Positions 1 through 7,954 of a DNA stretch of 23,051 nucleotides are shown here, in pieces. The stretch spans positions 1 through 23,051 of the IMG/VR virus record IMGVR_UViG_3300000117_000215; one strand, written 5' to 3'. The position numbers and the translations under genes are program-made. Numbering within the stretch: the stretch's first letter is position 1; each line of letters opens with the position of its first letter. Source of the DNA: a virus. The notes beneath the pieces are model-generated. The model was not told where the DNA came from, did not search any database, and was given only the letters and a program-made list of their open reading frames with translations.

Positions 1-5
1 AGCGC

Positions 6-18
6 CCCCCTAAGGGGG
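6..18. other. GC-rich hairpin at left edge
   Basis: A run of five C and a run of five G flank a TAA loop (CCCCC-TAA-GGGGG on the plus strand), giving a perfect 5-bp stem with a 3-base loop. It lies immediately beside the GTATCCACC-type tandem repeat and downstream, in transcription direction, of the primase-helicase gene. No clear U-tract follows inside the window, so an intrinsic terminator is not shown. It may also be part of a longer inverted structure cut by the window edge. Confidence 0.4.
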
Positions 19-20
19 TG

Positions 21-46
21 CGTATCCACCGTATCCACCGTATCCA
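21..46. repeat. 9-bp tandem repeat, about 2.9 copies
   Basis: The unit CGTATCCAC is repeated head to tail at 21-29, 30-38 and 39-46 (last copy lacks one base). Because the period is nine bases it keeps frame. On the minus strand an ORF opening at ATG 80 runs through it off the left edge and would encode a V-D-T tripeptide repeat followed by H-P-L-R-G. Whether that ORF is a gene cannot be judged from 26 codons. Alternatives are an iteron-like protein binding site next to the replication genes, or a non-coding spacer. The rest of 1-125 holds no recognisable gene. Confidence 0.7.
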
Positions 47-125
47 GTACAGTCCTGTCCACCCCCTCACCGGCAGTCATGGCGATTTGTCCCGGTTGTG
101 TCTCTTTGTGTCATAAAATGGCCTA

Positions 126-2312
126 TCATTCCGCTTGCTCGGTAGCCGCTCGAATTAGCCCGGTGAGCTTAGTATGCGATATGCCCTTGCCCCAAGTCTC
201 AGCCCATTTGCGCCGCAGTTGCGCGCCGCTCGGCGGCCGTGCTTCATCTCCGTGCTTTTTGCCGTTCTCTTCGGCTGTCGCGAGCATTACCAGGCGTAGC
301 TTTTCGATACTGATCAGCCGTTTAATTGCGGCCGTCTGCTCGCGCTTCTGTTGCTTTCGCTCCGGCGTCGCTGGCGTGGTTTGCTGGCTCTGTGTGGGTG
401 TCGCTGGGTTCTCGTTCTCGCCGGCCGCGAATGCACCTTGCAGCATCTGCGAAGAGTCAACGTGTACCGGGTATCGGAAAAACATCCGACGCGGCGCCGG
501 TGGCGCGAATTCTCGCAACGTCGCTTCTACTCGCCATCCGGTCGTTATCGCTGCGGCGTCTTGTGCTTTTGCCCTTGCGTCGGCGACATCGTGCGCAATG
601 GCGGCCGCGTTGCTGTGCGTCCATCGCATCAGCTCATTTGCGGGCATCTCCGGCACGGGTGCGCCGGTTTCGGCCAATGTCTCGCGCATTGCGGCCAGTT
701 CCCACGCCTCGCTAATCTCGTCGCGTCGTTCGTTGCCTATCATCAGCTCGATTAGGTCAATGATCGCGTCAGGATCACGCGCAAAAACACCGGAACCGCT
801 GGCGCGGTCGTGGCTTGCTTTTTGCCCTTGCGCGCCCTTGCTGTGATGATGGCAGTAAACAATCGCGGCGTTTAGTTCTGTGCTGATCATATCGAAAAGA
901 TTACAAAACTCGGCCATCTCCGACGCGCTGTTTTCGTCGCCCGTCAGCACCTTGTATATCGGGTCTATTATAATCAATTCAACGCCAGAATCGTGAACTC
1001 TTCGCACTAGCCTCGGCGCTAGTTCGCGAAGGCTCACCGCGCGACCTCTTAGATCCCAAATTGTGATACTTCTTTTTGGCAGAATTTGCAACTTTTGCGC
1101 GATCGTCCAAAAGCGGCGCCGACTGCTCTGCGGGTCTAGTTCCAGGTTGACATAAAGCACCTTTCGCGGCTTGCCTATGCGATGCCCTAGCCACTCGCCG
1201 CCGCATGATGCTGAAAGCGCGAGCTGTTGCAGGAGGAACGACTTGCCGGCCTTAGACGGGCCAGCGATCAGCAGCTTGTGACCTTCGCGCAACATCCCCT
1301 CGATTATTTCCGGCCTGACTGGCGGCTCGCCGTTGCCGATGTCGAGCGTTGCCATCGGCGGTAGGTCGTCGTCGCGGTCGATCATCCACGCGCGCCACTC
1401 AGACCAATTCGCGCGGCCTATATTGACTGCTTCCAACGCCTGCACCTTGTCTGATCGCATCACTCCCGGCAGCCGTGATAGCCGGCTAGGATTTTTGTTC
1501 TGCTTGTCGAGCGGTAAACCTTCGGCTTCGCATATCTCGTATAGCTTGGCGACGCGCTCGACATATTGCGCGCGGTCTTCTGCGTCTACTCTGACTATCG
1601 CGTGCAAAGATTTGTTGCCGCTATGCACGAGCGCGGTGATCGGTAGCTCTAGCTTTTGTAGGATCTCGCGTTGTTTGTCGATCGGCACGCTGTCGGATTC
1701 CACCAGGGCGTGCCGGTATGCGGTTACGTTCGCATCTTTAGCCCCGGCGCCGTCGAGCGGATTAAATCGAATAAACGCGCCCGCGTTGCCCGCTTGGCCG
1801 ATGATCGGCACGGTGTCGCCGGATTCGCACAACGTGATCAGCTCGTCGCGCTCCCGCCATTCGCCAGCGTCGGCCGGTGCCATGCGCCCGCCCTTCTCGA
1901 ACGTGCGTTGAACGTAGCCGACGAGTTCGCCTGGCTCGAACACTGCGCGCAGGTAGTCGGCTATCTGCTTGGCCGATTCTTCAAGCGTGATCATCTCCGG
2001 CGTCGGGTCGTCGGATAACCGTTGCTGGCTAGGTGGCAGTAGCGTAATGTTCTCCCAATCGAGCGCGCCGCCCTTTCGCTTTCGCGGTGCCGGCTTTGAT
2101 GACGGTCGCGGTGTCGTGCGATATGCCGAGGCAATCGTCCGGGTTATTTCGTGATCGGTCAGCCCATCGCGCCGGGCCTTGTCGCCTAGCACTTGTTGCG
2201 CTTTGCTCTCCGGCCACCCGTCATTGAGCGCGAATGCCGCGTGCCTGTACAGCTCCAGGTTGCGCTGGCCCTCGACGGGCGGCGATTGCAGATATCGGTC
2301 GATGGCGTTCAA
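126..2312 (-). CDS. Bifunctional primase / RepA-like hexameric helicase
   Basis: A replication protein of 728 aa. The middle-C-terminal part is a RecA-fold AAA_25 (RepA/DnaB-like) helicase: Walker A GPSKAGKSF at residues 351-359, Walker B LIIID at 446-450, and a conserved HHHSKG loop at 488-493. The N-terminal half (about 180-300) resembles archaeo-eukaryotic-type primase-polymerase domains of phages, with ESDS (205-208), HSGNKSLH (230-237) and a NPSRLSRLPGV block (274-284). It would prime and unwind phage DNA in the cytoplasm. The only usable start is TTG at 2312: an in-frame stop lies just upstream and the next ATG is deep inside the primase half. That TTG overlaps the TGA of a 17-codon ORF (TTGA), so initiation is probably by translational coupling. 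Residues 83-91 (ALDWENITL) echo the N-terminus of the SSB-like protein at 6574-6993. The last 100 residues are low-complexity and basic. The helicase assignment is firm, the primase one moderate. Confidence 0.85.
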   Translation of the reverse strand: MNAIDRYLQSPPVEGQRNLELYRHAAFALNDGWPESKAQQVLGDKARRDGLTDHEITRTIASAYRTTPRPSSKPAPRKRKGGALDWENITLLPPSQQRLSDDPTPEMITLEESAKQIADYLRAVFEPGELVGYVQRTFEKGGRMAPADAGEWRERDELITLCESGDTVPIIGQAGNAGAFIRFNPLDGAGAKDANVTAYRHALVESDSVPIDKQREILQKLELPITALVHSGNKSLHAIVRVDAEDRAQYVERVAKLYEICEAEGLPLDKQNKNPSRLSRLPGVMRSDKVQALEAVNIGRANWSEWRAWMIDRDDDLPPMATLDIGNGEPPVRPEIIEGMLREGHKLLIAGPSKAGKSFLLQQLALSASCGGEWLGHRIGKPRKVLYVNLELDPQSSRRRFWTIAQKLQILPKRSITIWDLRGRAVSLRELAPRLVRRVHDSGVELIIIDPIYKVLTGDENSASEMAEFCNLFDMISTELNAAIVYCHHHSKGAQGQKASHDRASGSGVFARDPDAIIDLIELMIGNERRDEISEAWELAAMRETLAETGAPVPEMPANELMRWTHSNAAAIAHDVADARAKAQDAAAITTGWRVEATLREFAPPAPRRMFFRYPVHVDSSQMLQGAFAAGENENPATPTQSQQTTPATPERKQQKREQTAAIKRLISIEKLRLVMLATAEENGKKHGDEARPPSGAQLRRKWAETWGKGISHTKLTGLIRAATEQAE

Positions 2313-2362
2313 AATGCGAACTCAATCTGATCGCGCTCTGGGATCTTTTTTGTGTTGCTCAT
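2309..2362 (-). CDS. 17-aa leader peptide coupled to the primase-helicase
   Basis: A minute ORF encoding MSNTKKIPERDQIEFAF. It has a good ribosome binding site (CAGGAAAA just before ATG), overlaps the stop of the PAPS-reductase-like gene by four bases (ATGA), and ends in a TGA that overlaps the TTG start of the primase-helicase. This start-stop chain suggests it delivers ribosomes to the weak TTG start. It could instead be the true N-terminus of the primase gene separated by a frameshift, but an in-frame fusion would require an indel. No function of its own is proposed. Confidence 0.4.
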   Translation of the reverse strand: MSNTKKIPERDQIEFAF

Positions 2363-3570
2363 TTTTCCTGCCTGTTTTTCTTAATTTGCAGATATCGCCC
2401 ATAGGCGTCTGACTTGGGCTGCGTCAATCCAAGCCCCTTGCACCACCAGTCATTGCGCAGCAGAACCTTACATAGACGGCGCCATGATGGTGCCCAATAC
2501 TTGTTCTCCAACTGCTTTGGGGCTTCATCTGGAATACCGCGCGAGTACCCCCTGTAACGCCATCGGCGCATCCAGTCTTGGAACTTTGGAGTGTAGTGGT
2601 CGCGAGTCAGCTTCGGCATGGTTGCCAAGAGCAGCTTGCAGAAGGATTCCCAGGTGTGCCCCTCTGGCTTGCTGATACGGTTATAGCCATTCACGTTGCC
2701 CGTCTCGTTAATGTATAGCGAGCCGCTATTTACCCCATTGACCCTGGCAACGACCCTGTACCATGTTTGGGGCTCCAGAATATGATAAAGCCACAGGCCG
2801 CGCCTTTGGTCGTCCCCATAGGGCTGGCACAGTCGCATTTGATGGATTGACATGCCGGCCAAATGCATAAGGTCATAGACCGCATTGTGTGGCAAATCTT
2901 GATGCACGGCATGGAATCGCCAAATGTCTTGAGTCTTCCAGTCGTACACTGGATATAGGTTGAAAAGATGGTCCGAAACCTTTGTGGTGAACCTAGCGAC
3001 CCCATGCATTTCCTTCGTCTCGCTGGCGATCGTTCGGAATCGATTCAGTGATTCATCAGCACGAATGCCGATGCAGCCGCATGTGTCAACCCCCTTCGCG
3101 TACCATTCGCCAAAGAGAACCATGAACTCTTCAAACTCCATTTCGTCTTGGAAGAAGTCGAAGTAATCCTCGCCAGAGATCACGCAGCTACGCTTCGGCA
3201 TGGGGCGAACCCATTGCTCCTCTGCATCGCGTTGCCAGCATACCCAGCGCGGTTCAAAGTTGCTTACCGCGTTGCGGAGAGACAGCGGTAGGCATACCCA
3301 GTAGGGTTCGATGATCTCCGCGTACATGTCCAGCATCTCTTCAATGTGGAAAATGGTGTTGGAGTATTGCGCCTCAAGGTCGATAATGAGGACGGCAAAC
3401 TTTCGCCCTCTCCGTATCGCTTCTTGGGCAACAAGGTGCAGCATTACGCTTGAGTCCTTGCCGCCTGAGAACGACACATAGACTTTTTTGAAGTGGTCGA
3501 ATGCATATTGAACGCGCTCAATGCCCGCGCAATAAGTGTCTTGGTTAGTGTATTGCTTGAGCTTGCTCAT
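2359..3570 (-). CDS. IbrA-like PAPS-reductase family protein (DUF3440 type)
   Basis: A 403-aa protein of the phosphoadenosine-phosphosulfate reductase/PP-loop ATP pyrophosphatase superfamily. The PP-loop SGGKDS is at residues 35-40, and the GIRADESLNR segment typical of this subgroup is at 168-177, preceded by CGC (164-166). The C-terminal half (about 240-370), rich in W, Y and R, matches the DUF3440-type extension of E. coli IbrA/YbdN. In this family the enzyme activity is unproven; IbrA acts with IbrB as a regulator in E. coli, and related enzymes activate sulfate or transfer sulfur to nucleic acids. The start ATG at 3570 shares one base with the TGA of the ParB-like gene (TGATG), so the two are co-translated. 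Codon choice looks more AT-rich than in flanking genes, suggesting transfer as a cassette. Family placement is strong; the phage function is unknown. Confidence 0.85.
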   Translation of the reverse strand: MSKLKQYTNQDTYCAGIERVQYAFDHFKKVYVSFSGGKDSSVMLHLVAQEAIRRGRKFAVLIIDLEAQYSNTIFHIEEMLDMYAEIIEPYWVCLPLSLRNAVSNFEPRWVCWQRDAEEQWVRPMPKRSCVISGEDYFDFFQDEMEFEEFMVLFGEWYAKGVDTCGCIGIRADESLNRFRTIASETKEMHGVARFTTKVSDHLFNLYPVYDWKTQDIWRFHAVHQDLPHNAVYDLMHLAGMSIHQMRLCQPYGDDQRRGLWLYHILEPQTWYRVVARVNGVNSGSLYINETGNVNGYNRISKPEGHTWESFCKLLLATMPKLTRDHYTPKFQDWMRRWRYRGYSRGIPDEAPKQLENKYWAPSWRRLCKVLLRNDWWCKGLGLTQPKSDAYGRYLQIKKNRQEK

Positions 3571-4718
3571 CAGTACATGTTCGCCTGTGTTTTGGATTCC
3601 ACCGTGTCCACATCAACCGGTGTGCGACCATTGGCCAATAGCCATTGGTTCAGATGCTTCATGGCTATGCGATCCGCCTCCTGTTGCTCGGACTCAGTGA
3701 GAAGATTATAGCCACCTCGGAAGCATGCGGGAATGCCATGCTCATAGGCGAGTGCTGCCTGGCCAAGCCAGGCAATGCGGTTCATGCTCTCGTTGGTCAG
3801 GTAGTGTTCGCAGGAGTGGGGCCATTTATTCAAGACTTTATCGAGGACACCGTCGAAGAGTGCAGCATTAGATAGCAGCTCCCTGTATGCCTCTTCGCAC
3901 TCTTGGCCCGTCATTCCGCTCGGTGCGGATGTCCCGTAAAAGTTTGCACCGAAGCATTCCCATTTATCCCAAGTGTGGTAGATGCGACCGCCCTCTTCGT
4001 GTTCAACGGGTTCGCCTTCATCGTCGAACTGAAAGTCACCTTCATCGAAAATGCCGATGTCCCACGCGGCAGAAAAGTCTTGATTGTCAAAAAGGTCTGA
4101 CAGTCCCGACACTTGGCACAGTCGCAATATCTCATCCTCATCCATGCCGAGTTCTTTTGCAACTCGCCTATCTGTCCAGTTGCGCTTCTTGAGTTCCAGG
4201 ACAATATCCGACATTGAATCGACGCGATGCTTGCCGCGTGCGCGGTTGTGCCGGATGGTTGAGGCGATGCGGTCATTTCTTTCTACGCAGTCATCATTGA
4301 TGGTCACGACTGGCAAGAAGCCTTGAACGCGATTTCTTACGTCGTCCAACTCCTTGCAAACCCTAGTGCGATGGAATCCATCAATCACCTCGCGGCCATC
4401 TTGGGCGTTCCATGTTACCACTGGCTGCGTATATCCATCGTGATTAATGGAGTGTCGCAGCAATTCCATTTCAGGCGGCGCTACGCTGTTCGGGTTGTAG
4501 TCATTGGCCGCAACGTCATCGACGGCAACCCATTGCACCAAATCAACGGGTTCAGCATGGAACGGACTCGCTGCATGCAGGATGCGGCGCACGTCATTCA
4601 GGGCGGCAACCTTTTCGCCAATGCACATGCCATCGAGGGCACGCGCAATGTCTTGGGCGAGTCCCTGCGGTGTCTGCGCGTTTCCTGAAAAATCAAATAA
4701 ACTCATCTGTTCGCTCAT
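3570..4718 (-). CDS. IbrB-like ParB/Srx-fold protein
   Basis: A 382-aa protein when started at ATG 4718, which overlaps the stop of the 19-codon ORF (ATGA) and has GGAAG upstream; an ATG nine codons earlier at 4745 is possible. Residues about 61-160 are a ParB N-terminal/sulfiredoxin-like domain: QWVAVDDVAANDYNPN, then the signature VIDGFHR at 111-117 and RHNRARGKH at 156-164. Residues about 168-205 form a ParB-like helix-turn-helix (KKRNWTDRRVAKELGM). The C-terminal half is unassigned. ParB/Srx proteins bind CTP or ATP and some are nucleases; E. coli IbrB/YbdM is always paired with IbrA, exactly as here. The expected role is DNA binding or regulation together with the downstream PAPS-reductase homologue. 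Domain calls are firm; biological role is inference. Confidence 0.8.
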   Translation of the reverse strand: MSEQMSLFDFSGNAQTPQGLAQDIARALDGMCIGEKVAALNDVRRILHAASPFHAEPVDLVQWVAVDDVAANDYNPNSVAPPEMELLRHSINHDGYTQPVVTWNAQDGREVIDGFHRTRVCKELDDVRNRVQGFLPVVTINDDCVERNDRIASTIRHNRARGKHRVDSMSDIVLELKKRNWTDRRVAKELGMDEDEILRLCQVSGLSDLFDNQDFSAAWDIGIFDEGDFQFDDEGEPVEHEEGGRIYHTWDKWECFGANFYGTSAPSGMTGQECEEAYRELLSNAALFDGVLDKVLNKWPHSCEHYLTNESMNRIAWLGQAALAYEHGIPACFRGGYNLLTESEQQEADRIAMKHLNQWLLANGRTPVDVDTVESKTQANMY

Positions 4719-4774
4719 TTCGCTGCTTCCACTTTGAACGGGCATTCACGCGGCCCGCCGTCGTACTGTTTCAT
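4715..4774 (-). CDS. 19-aa small ORF coupled to the IbrB-like gene
   Basis: It encodes MKQYDGGPRECPFKVEAAK from ATG 4774, preceded by a clear GGGAG ribosome binding site at about 4781-4785, and its TGA overlaps the ATG at 4718. It looks like a translational leader for the IbrB-like gene. The CPF tripeptide is reminiscent of the start of Lar-type small phage proteins, so it might be the stub of an older gene interrupted when the cassette arrived. That idea rests on very few residues. Confidence 0.4.
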   Translation of the reverse strand: MKQYDGGPRECPFKVEAAK

Positions 4775-4812
4775 TTTTTTCTCCCTGTTTTGTTGTGCTG
4801 TGCTATTGCGTT

Positions 4813-5016
4813 TTATCGGCTTGTGCTGGTGTTCGGCTCGCGGTATATCATCCGCAGGATGGGCGCGTATCCTTCGACCGGGATCGATTCGAGGCGGAAT
4901 ATATGCCCGCAACTGTGCGCCAGTTCTCGCAGAATTTGCGCGTCTTCGGTGTCGCCCATGCAGTCGAATTTGCCGAGGCGCATAGTGGCCAGCATGATTT
5001 GTGTTCGTCGTGTCAT
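4813..5016 (-). CDS. Small hypothetical phage protein (67 aa)
   Basis: Started at ATG 5016, which overlaps the TGA of the SF2 helicase gene (ATGA); a longer reading to 5109 would lie inside that helicase and is rejected. The 67-aa product begins MTRRTQIMLATMRLGKFDC and contains a DTEDAQILRELAHSCGHIF segment with spaced Cys and His residues. There is no membrane segment. I do not recognise the family. Its place in the replication operon, directly after the helicase, suggests an early cytoplasmic role, and about 40 bases then separate it from the 19-codon leader of the IbrB-like gene. Confidence 0.6.
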   Translation of the reverse strand: MTRRTQIMLATMRLGKFDCMGDTEDAQILRELAHSCGHIFRLESIPVEGYAPILRMIYREPNTSTSR

Positions 5017-6572
5017 TGCATCGCTCCGAGTTGTCGCATGATCGGCGTTACGCGCCAGTTGTTGCGCGCGAGTTGTGAGATCATAGCGGTCGCGCGGTCG
5101 AATGTCCAAAGACCGACGCGCTCGAATCCGCGTTGCTCCAGCAACCGCACTTGCTTCGGTGTCGCGAGTCCATCTTCGCGGCGCCGCTTGAGCGTGTCCA
5201 TGATCGCGGCCGCTTGTCCCTTCGTTTCTACGACTGCGTGATCGATGCCGGCACGCTCTAGCGCGTTGCGCTGTGGCTCAGTCGCGGGGTCATGCTCCCA
5301 TCCGAAAGCCGGCACATAGTCGGCTAAGTCGGTGTCGCATATGCTGATCGCATATTGCAGCGGGTCCACCAGTTTTTTCTTCCGATGCCGCATTTCCGCG
5401 AGCTTGCGCGCCAGTTTTTCTTCGCGTTCTGCGGTCGCGTCGCGTTCTGCTTCTTCGGCACCTTCGAGAAGGTCGTACTCTGAGCCGGGATCGCGGCTTG
5501 CCATTCGATCAGCCATGTCATTTTCAGCAACTAGCGAACCGGGCCGGCATAGCTGGTGGTTCGCGGTATGCCACAAGAAATCAATCAGCAGTAGGTGATC
5601 CTTGCCAGGATGCAATCGCATCCCGCGCCCGACTATCTGCGCATATAGCGCGCGTATTTTTGTCGGTCGCAGACACACGATGCAATCGACGCTCGGCTCG
5701 TCCCATCCTTCGGTTAGCAGCATAGAATTACATAGCACATGATATTTGCCCGTAGAAAAGTCTTGCAGGATCTCGCGACGGTCAGGGCTTTTGCCGTTTA
5801 TTTCAGCGACTCGCGCGCCGCGCGCTGAAAGCATAGCGGCGAGGCGTTGTGATGTCGCGATTAGCGGCAAAAATACGACGGTTTTCCGCTGGCGGCAATG
5901 AATGTCCATCGCGTCGGCAATCTGTTCCAAGTAGGGGTCGAGAGCGTTGCCGGCTTCGCGTGCGGAAAAGTCGCCAGCTTGTGTGCGCACCTTGCTCAAA
6001 TCAATTTCGAGCGGCAGTGTTAGCGCCTTGACCGGCGACAGGTGCCCTTCCTTGATCGCTTTGCCGAGACGGTACTGATACGCAATAGAATCGTAGACCT
6101 TTTGCAATCCTTTTTTGTCTCCGCGATCCGGTGTTGCCGTCACGCCCAAAAGTCGCGCGGTGCTGAATTGGCCGATGATCCTCATGTAGCTATCGGCCAG
6201 CGTGTGATGAGCCTCATCGATGATCAGCACGTCGAAATTATCGGCTGGCCATGATGCCAAGCGATCCCCGGTAAGCGTCTGCACGCTCGCCACTACGACG
6301 CTCGCGCCCCGGTCGGCTTTGTGCTTCGCCATTTCCTTACTGGCACAGATCCCCGTCGCGCGGTGTAGCTTGTCGATTGCTTGGTCGATCAGCTCTTCGC
6401 GGTGCGCGAGTATCAGCACTCGCTTGCCCGCTTCGGTTAGTCTTTTCGCAAGGTGCGAAAATACAATGGTTTTCCCTGTTCCCGTCGGAAGCACGAGCAG
6501 CGTACGTCTCACCGTACGCCACTCGCGCAACACTGCGCGCAGGGCTTCTAGTTGGTATGCGCGCAGTTCCAT
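5013..6572 (-). CDS. DEAD/DEAH-box SF2 helicase
   Basis: A 519-aa ATP-dependent helicase from ATG 6572 (one base after the TAA of the upstream gene; the longer in-frame extension to 6770 lies within that gene). Motifs in order: Q-like ELRAYQ at 2-7, Walker A PTGTGKT at 29-35, motif Ia AHREELIDQA, DEAH at 119-122, motif III TATPDRG at 145-151, motif V LTEGWDEP at 286-293, and motif VI QIVGRGMR at 312-319. A charged coiled segment (about 365-400) and a C-terminal ATPKQ/EPQRNALERAG-type repeat seen in phage helicases complete it. It probably unwinds branched or recombination intermediates during phage replication, working with the neighbouring Sak4-like ATPase and SSB-like protein. Length and motif set are normal for phage DEAD/DEAH helicases. 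Confidence 0.92.
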   Translation of the reverse strand: MELRAYQLEALRAVLREWRTVRRTLLVLPTGTGKTIVFSHLAKRLTEAGKRVLILAHREELIDQAIDKLHRATGICASKEMAKHKADRGASVVVASVQTLTGDRLASWPADNFDVLIIDEAHHTLADSYMRIIGQFSTARLLGVTATPDRGDKKGLQKVYDSIAYQYRLGKAIKEGHLSPVKALTLPLEIDLSKVRTQAGDFSAREAGNALDPYLEQIADAMDIHCRQRKTVVFLPLIATSQRLAAMLSARGARVAEINGKSPDRREILQDFSTGKYHVLCNSMLLTEGWDEPSVDCIVCLRPTKIRALYAQIVGRGMRLHPGKDHLLLIDFLWHTANHQLCRPGSLVAENDMADRMASRDPGSEYDLLEGAEEAERDATAEREEKLARKLAEMRHRKKKLVDPLQYAISICDTDLADYVPAFGWEHDPATEPQRNALERAGIDHAVVETKGQAAAIMDTLKRRREDGLATPKQVRLLEQRGFERVGLWTFDRATAMISQLARNNWRVTPIMRQLGAMQ

Positions 6573-6573
6573 A

Positions 6574-6993
6574 TTAAAAGACCGATAGCGCGTCAGCTTG
6601 CGCGTCTTGCGGTGCGGGTAGCCACCGCGCCACGGTGTTGTATTTGTCGCCCTCATACTCGCGAGTTTTGATCTTACAGCGCCCGGTTTTGCCTTCGATA
6701 TCCCAGCTCGGCGCATCGTAAAGGCCGATTGAATTGAAAAAGGCGCTGATGATGCCGAGGCACGAATCATCGAGAAAAAGACGCTCTTTCAGCCCCGTGT
6801 TCCCGTGTTCAGATTCGATGCGGATGCTGATTTCAGCCTTTGGGCAGTTGCCGATCTTGCCGCCCGGCTTTGCGGTATGCATTCCGCGTTCCAGCCCGAT
6901 GACGGTGAATTCGTACTCGCCAGGCGGTAGCAGCGTGTGTTGCGGTTCTGACGCTTTTTGCAGGTTGATGTTTTCCCAATCGAGGGCAGCCAT
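6574..6993 (-). CDS. DUF669-like / single-strand-binding-type phage protein
   Basis: A 139-aa protein with an excellent ribosome binding site (AAGGAG) before ATG 6993. The PPGEYEFTVIG start of a beta-strand domain at about residues 23-33, the AEISIRIE strand, and the late GRCKIKTREYEGDKYNTVARW block fit the OB-like DUF669 proteins encoded beside recombination ATPases in many phages. The likely job is binding ssDNA or assisting annealing with the Sak4-like protein encoded just upstream (gap one base). The N-terminal ALDWENINL (3-11) is nearly repeated in the primase-helicase. The family assignment is by pattern and context and is moderate. Confidence 0.6.
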   Translation of the reverse strand: MAALDWENINLQKASEPQHTLLPPGEYEFTVIGLERGMHTAKPGGKIGNCPKAEISIRIESEHGNTGLKERLFLDDSCLGIISAFFNSIGLYDAPSWDIEGKTGRCKIKTREYEGDKYNTVARWLPAPQDAQADALSVF

Positions 6994-6994
6994 A

Positions 6995-7954
6995 TCATAG
7001 CTCCTTGTTTGTTGTTCTTGCGGTTGCGATCAAACCTTTGACCGCATCCCACTGTGTGATGAGCCGATCGACGTGATCGGCTGAGTAATTTGCGGGCGAC
7101 ACTTCCGCGCCATAGTAGCCGCGCGCGGCGTTGACATCGCGCAGTTCCTGCTCGGTCACATTATCGCGCTGCATGAGCTCGAAAAGTAGCGCCGGAAACG
7201 CTGCCGGGTCTTGCTCCTGCTCGGCCTTTGCTGGTGTCGTGGCTGGCACGATAGCCGCGATCGCATCCCAAGCGAGCGGCAGTTTGTCGGCTAGTCCGTG
7301 CCGGTTCTTGGCATCCCAGCACGGCGCGTGCGCGGTATGTAGTACGCGCTTGCCGCCTTTGGCTTTTTTTGTGCCGTCGATGTCGATAACGTAGGTCTCA
7401 TAGTTCGCGAAGAGTACCGCGTCGCTCCACTCCTTGACGGCAGCGGCCGCGAGCTTGTGTAACTTGAGTTCATAGCGATCGTATGCGCCAGCTTCGTCAG
7501 GTTTTTCGAATTTCCGCAAGTGCGAGTGTGCGAGCAATACGACATTGCACCGGCTCGCGATCACGTCGTCTAGTGCTTGTAGCAGCACCGCGAACCCTTC
7601 GGCCGCGTAGCGGTAGCCCTTGCCGTATCCGAAATCTTCGATTCCCGACTTGCCGGCCTTCGCGCAGACGTACTGCTGCGCGAGTTTTTCGGCCGCATCG
7701 ATGGTGTCGATGACTAGCGTCTTGTACTCGCCAGGGTTGTCAGTGATCGTTTCGTTGAATTGGTGAACGCCTTCGAGTAGCGCGTCCCATGTCGCGACCG
7801 CTGCCCGCGCAACGTCGAGATGTGCCGTGCCGTCCTCGACATCGAGGAAAAGCGGAGCCGGGAAAGCCGCCGCTAGCGTGCTTTTGCCGATGCCTTCCGG
7901 GCCGTAAATCGTGACGCGCTGGCAACGCTCTTTTTTGCCGGTGGTGATGTTCAT
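6995..7954 (-). CDS. Sak4-like phage recombination ATPase (AAA_24)
   Basis: A 319-aa RecA-fold ATPase: Walker A GPEGIGKST at 18-26, LFLDVEDGT at 35-43, Walker B TLVIDT at 79-84, and a LLAHSH motif at 140-145. These are the marks of the AAA_24/Sak4 family of phage proteins that support single-strand annealing recombination. Residues about 225-319 form an Ala-rich C-terminal extension with no motif I recognise. The ATG overlaps the stop of the upstream gene by four bases, and its TGA sits two bases before the start of the SSB-like gene, making a recombination pair. The ATPase call is firm; Sak4 function is by family. Confidence 0.85.
   Translation of the reverse strand: MNITTGKKERCQRVTIYGPEGIGKSTLAAAFPAPLFLDVEDGTAHLDVARAAVATWDALLEGVHQFNETITDNPGEYKTLVIDTIDAAEKLAQQYVCAKAGKSGIEDFGYGKGYRYAAEGFAVLLQALDDVIASRCNVVLLAHSHLRKFEKPDEAGAYDRYELKLHKLAAAAVKEWSDAVLFANYETYVIDIDGTKKAKGGKRVLHTAHAPCWDAKNRHGLADKLPLAWDAIAAIVPATTPAKAEQEQDPAAFPALLFELMQRDNVTEQELRDVNAARGYYGAEVSPANYSADHVDRLITQWDAVKGLIATARTTNKEL

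Noticed and set aside
79-846. Long open frame on the plus strand
   Set aside because: It lies wholly within the primase-helicase, which has clear motifs on the minus strand. GC-rich codons open antisense frames throughout this window, and no plus-strand frame shows a recognisable domain or a coupled ribosome binding site.
2286-2397. Twelve-base direct repeat TTGCAGATATCG at 2286-2297 and 2386-2397, near one edge of the IbrAB-like cassette
   Set aside because: Each copy codes for YLQ-type residues in a different protein, there is no matching copy at the other edge of the cassette near 4720-4780, and a 12-base match could be chance. It is not good evidence for a target-site duplication.
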